Shown one piece after another: positions 62,097 through 64,000 of a DNA stretch of 64,000 nucleotides. This DNA is from Haliclona indistincta (Eukaryota; Porifera; Demospongiae; Haplosclerida; Chalinidae). The number at the start of each line of letters is the position of its first letter. The stretch's first letter is position 1. The stretch spans positions 10,893,152 to 10,957,151 of the forward strand of contig OZ024784.1 of NCBI GenBank assembly GCA_964017065.1, written 5' to 3'. The notes under the pieces are model-generated. The model made no database searches and was not told the origin of the DNA. It worked only from the letters and a program-made list of their open reading frames with translations. A program made the position numbers and the translations under genes.

Positions 62097-63023
62097 TTAC
62101 CTAAGAGTATGCAACTGTCAATATCCTGAAAGTTTGGTGCTTTTATCCACTTCGTCCCCAAATCAGCAAATTTGGCTGTTAAGCCACCTCACTACTAGGA
62201 TGGTGTTTGAAAAACCCAGCCAACCTCAGAGATGATTAGCATGACCACAGATTATGAATATTAATATGAGAATTAACTTTAGCAAGTAGCTTTATTTTCT
62301 AGCCATGGGTATTTGTACAGACGGACTAGCAGTGTGCAGTTTGCTTGTCTATAGATAGTCTTCGACCATACCAAGTTTCAGCCGCGCAGCGTTAGCCATA
62401 GCGGAAAGACGAGCCCGCCCGGTGGTGACCAAGATTGATCGGTTGGGGAGATTTTTCTTAAGTTGTGTGAAACGTACGAAGCTAAAACTGCTCCAACAAG
62501 CAATCCTGCCATCTGTGCAGAATCCGTTGCATGGATTTCGCCGAGCGATGCTCGTAAGCTATTTTACAGCTGTATGCTGTAGGCAGCACCGCTGTAAAAT
62601 AGCTTATGAGCATCGCTCGGCGAAATCCATGCAATGGATTCTGCACAGATGGCAGGATTGCTTGTTGGAGCAGTTTTAGCTTCGTACGGTTCACACAACT
62701 TAAGAAAAATCTCCCCAACCGATCAATCTTGGTCGCCACCGGGCGGGCTCGTCTTTCCGCTATGGCTAACGCTGCGCGGCTGAAACTTGGTATGGTCGAA
62801 GACTATCTATAGACAAGCAAACTGCACTCTGCTAGTCCGTCTGTACAAATACCCATGGCTAGAAAATAAAGCTACTTGCTAAAGTTAATTCTCACATTAA
62901 TCTGTGGTCATGCTAATCTTCACTGAGGTTGGCTGGGTTGTGTAAACTTGTTACGTAGAAAATGTCAAACACCGTCCTAGGGGGTATATTGATGGATGCA
63001 TACTCTTAGGTAATGAACTCTTG
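62097..63023. mobile_element. Giant hairpin element (CAAGAGTTCATTACC ends)
   Basis: The arms of about 450 bp run from CAAGAGTTCATTACCTAAG to the complement and meet near 62585 (AGCTATTTTACAGC). Both strands carry the same 85-codon frame because of the symmetry. It interrupts the right flank of the composite TTAA element. Confidence 0.82.
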
Positions 63024-63026
63024 ATA

Positions 63027-63156
63027 CCGTATAGCGAGAAATTTTAGTGGTCAAAAATTTGGCGGATTTGCTAAGAACAGATTTTGGCGGTTAAAATTTT
63101 GGCGTTTCGAGAGCAATCCGCCAAAATTTTGACCACCAAAATTTCTCGCTATGCGG
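63027..63156. mobile_element. CCGTATAGCG hairpin MITE, TA target
   Basis: It has ends CCGTATAGCGAGAAATTTT and AAAATTTCTCGCTATGCGG flanked by TA (63025-63026, 63157-63158). GGCGGATT and AATCCGCC words mirror inside. It shares ends with the element at 42777-44554. Confidence 0.8.
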
Positions 63157-63799
63157 TACTTTGGCATAGAATATAGTCTAAACCGCTTTTTGCTAACCTG
63201 GACACCAATAAGGTTTTTGTTTCAGTCACCAGGGCTAAATGAAGACAAAATTAGCTGGAAAATGACGAGGTCGCAGCACTTAACTGGCTTCATTTCCGAA
63301 GTGGGAGTGGCCAACTCAGAGTTTAGTGCATGGTCATAAACTTTTACATGCCAGGAGAAAACAGTGCTAGTTTGGAACAGCGCTTACTGCATGTTGCAAA
63401 ACAAACTGTCAGTTTATTTTAGAGCAAGTCAAATTATCATCAAAATAATTTATTAACTAAAGGGTTAACCCTCCGACGCCTACACATCCAGGGACGGGGT
63501 AAAATTTTATCCTAATCATCGTCATCTTGTACTATCAGACAAGATGTGGCTTCGGATGAAGTCAACACTTCTGGCTTCTGGTTGTATTACTCAATTTTTC
63601 CACTAAATGTAATAATTATTTCATTACATGTTTGTTGTATGCATGCAGCTAACTATTATTCCACCAAGCCAGCAGCACCTGTTGTGCTATTTTATAGTTG
63701 TTTTTTAGTCATAATCACTAATATTTTTAATTTTATAATCAGAACTGTTGTCAATGAAACCTATAAATTCACTAATCATATGATCATACTTTTATGCAG

Positions 63800-64000
63800 A
63801 AACTTCATCAGGATTTCCCTCAATTGCTTTCAAATATTTTTGGATTTGATGGCACTCAGGGCTGGAACCTAGCTGGTTGCAACATAAAAACCAATGTTGA
63901 AGAATTCAATATCATCCACTCATTTCTAGCTCCTCATGGCCCTATGTTTCAACTTATATCTAGACTTGAGGAAAAGAACCTTCATTATGAATTTCCAATT
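63800..64000 (+). CDS. SMPD4: SMPD4 exon (neutral sphingomyelinase 3), runs off window
   Basis: After a polypyrimidine tract and CAG (63797-63799), 67 codons stay open to the window edge. The residues LHQDFPQLLSNIFGFDG, GWNLAG, HSFLAPHGPMFQLISRL and HYEFPI align in order with the N-terminal region of animal SMPD4 (ELH-IFP-LVESIFG, GWNL, FLDPGGPM, FDFPVS). SMPD4 is an ER/nuclear-envelope protein linked to sphingomyelin hydrolysis and nuclear-pore assembly. The upstream start exon is not identified; the exon at 47764 is one candidate, 16 kb away. The recognition is by pattern only, since this part is moderately conserved. Confidence 0.8.

Larger units (their letters stand above)
55682..63464. 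mobile_element. Composite TTAA element with two convergent transposon genes
   Basis: The left flank (55765-56070) and right flank (61930-62090, 63160-63464) are similar to the two halves of the short TTAA elements at 31488-32054 and 35777-36282. TTAA lies at 55678-55681 before CCCTAAATAG, and at 63465-63468 after AAAGGG. Between are a plus-strand gene (56218-57369) and a minus-strand P-like transposase (57452-61921), plus an inserted hAT, a Harbinger MITE and two hairpins. I infer a once-autonomous parent of the short TTAA elements. The left end is less certain because a fragment like 12538-13091 overlaps it. Confidence 0.6.

Noticed and set aside
62422..62739. Identical 85-codon ORFs on opposite strands
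   Set aside because: Same explanation: they lie in the arms of the palindrome at 62097-63023.
63546..63700. ORF with MASDEVNTSGFWL as the SMPD4 start exon
   Set aside because: No splice donor joins it in phase to the exon at 63800 and the residues do not match the SMPD4 N-terminus.

Overview
The window is nuclear DNA of a multicellular animal, most likely a marine invertebrate such as a sponge; that placement is inferred from spliced metazoan genes, some very short introns, and a dense mix of transposon families, not proved. Three conserved host genes are visible as exons. (1) HADHA, the mitochondrial trifunctional protein alpha subunit, + strand: its last seven exons lie between 7344 and 36699 and encode the 3' 328 codons; the 5' exons are upstream of the window. 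(2) CIAO2B (FAM96B/MIP18), the cytosolic iron-sulfur targeting factor, - strand: four exons between 47673 and 36895 that join in phase into 161 codons. Its 3' end faces that of HADHA with 195 bp between the stop codons. (3) SMPD4 (neutral sphingomyelinase 3), + strand: one exon from 63800 runs off the right edge. A fourth, unidentified + strand gene probably starts at 47764, sharing a 90-bp bidirectional promoter with CIAO2B.

Almost everything else is mobile DNA in introns and intergenic space. 1-1553: truncated and intact TTAA-flanked palindromic elements. 2300-6690: decayed tyrosine-recombinase retroelement ORF1/pol pieces on the - strand. 9695-13372: a long inverted-repeat element holding four further insertions, one set at its exact dyad centre. 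14.5-25.9 kb: TTAA elements, hAT transposase relics, Harbinger-like and pogo-like MITEs. 26-28.5 kb: a tyrosine recombinase relic and a BEL/Pao gag relic. 31-38 kb: TTAA elements and hairpins. 39.2-41.8 kb: a tandem satellite of about 0.5 kb units. 42.8-44.6 kb: nested TA/TATA elements inside the CIAO2B first intron. 48.7-55.5 kb: an element with a 9-bp target duplication carrying the start of a RecQ-like helicase, then a broken hAT transposon (8-bp duplication) with three nested insertions. 55.7-63.5 kb: a composite TTAA-bounded region with two convergent spliced transposon genes (a P/THAP9-like transposase and an unknown partner) and an intact hAT transposon inserted in a transposase intron.

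The most distinctive signals are a TIR family (ends TAGCCTCGCC / TAGTCTCGTC) with perfect or near-perfect 9-bp target duplications at four sites, whose short copies keep what looks like a promoter and the first codons of larger genes (one a RecQ-like helicase); the two-gene P-like element whose ends match the non-autonomous TTAA elements at 31.5 and 35.8 kb; repeated back-to-back use of the same TTAA site; and four diverged copies of an unrecognised coding-like domain.
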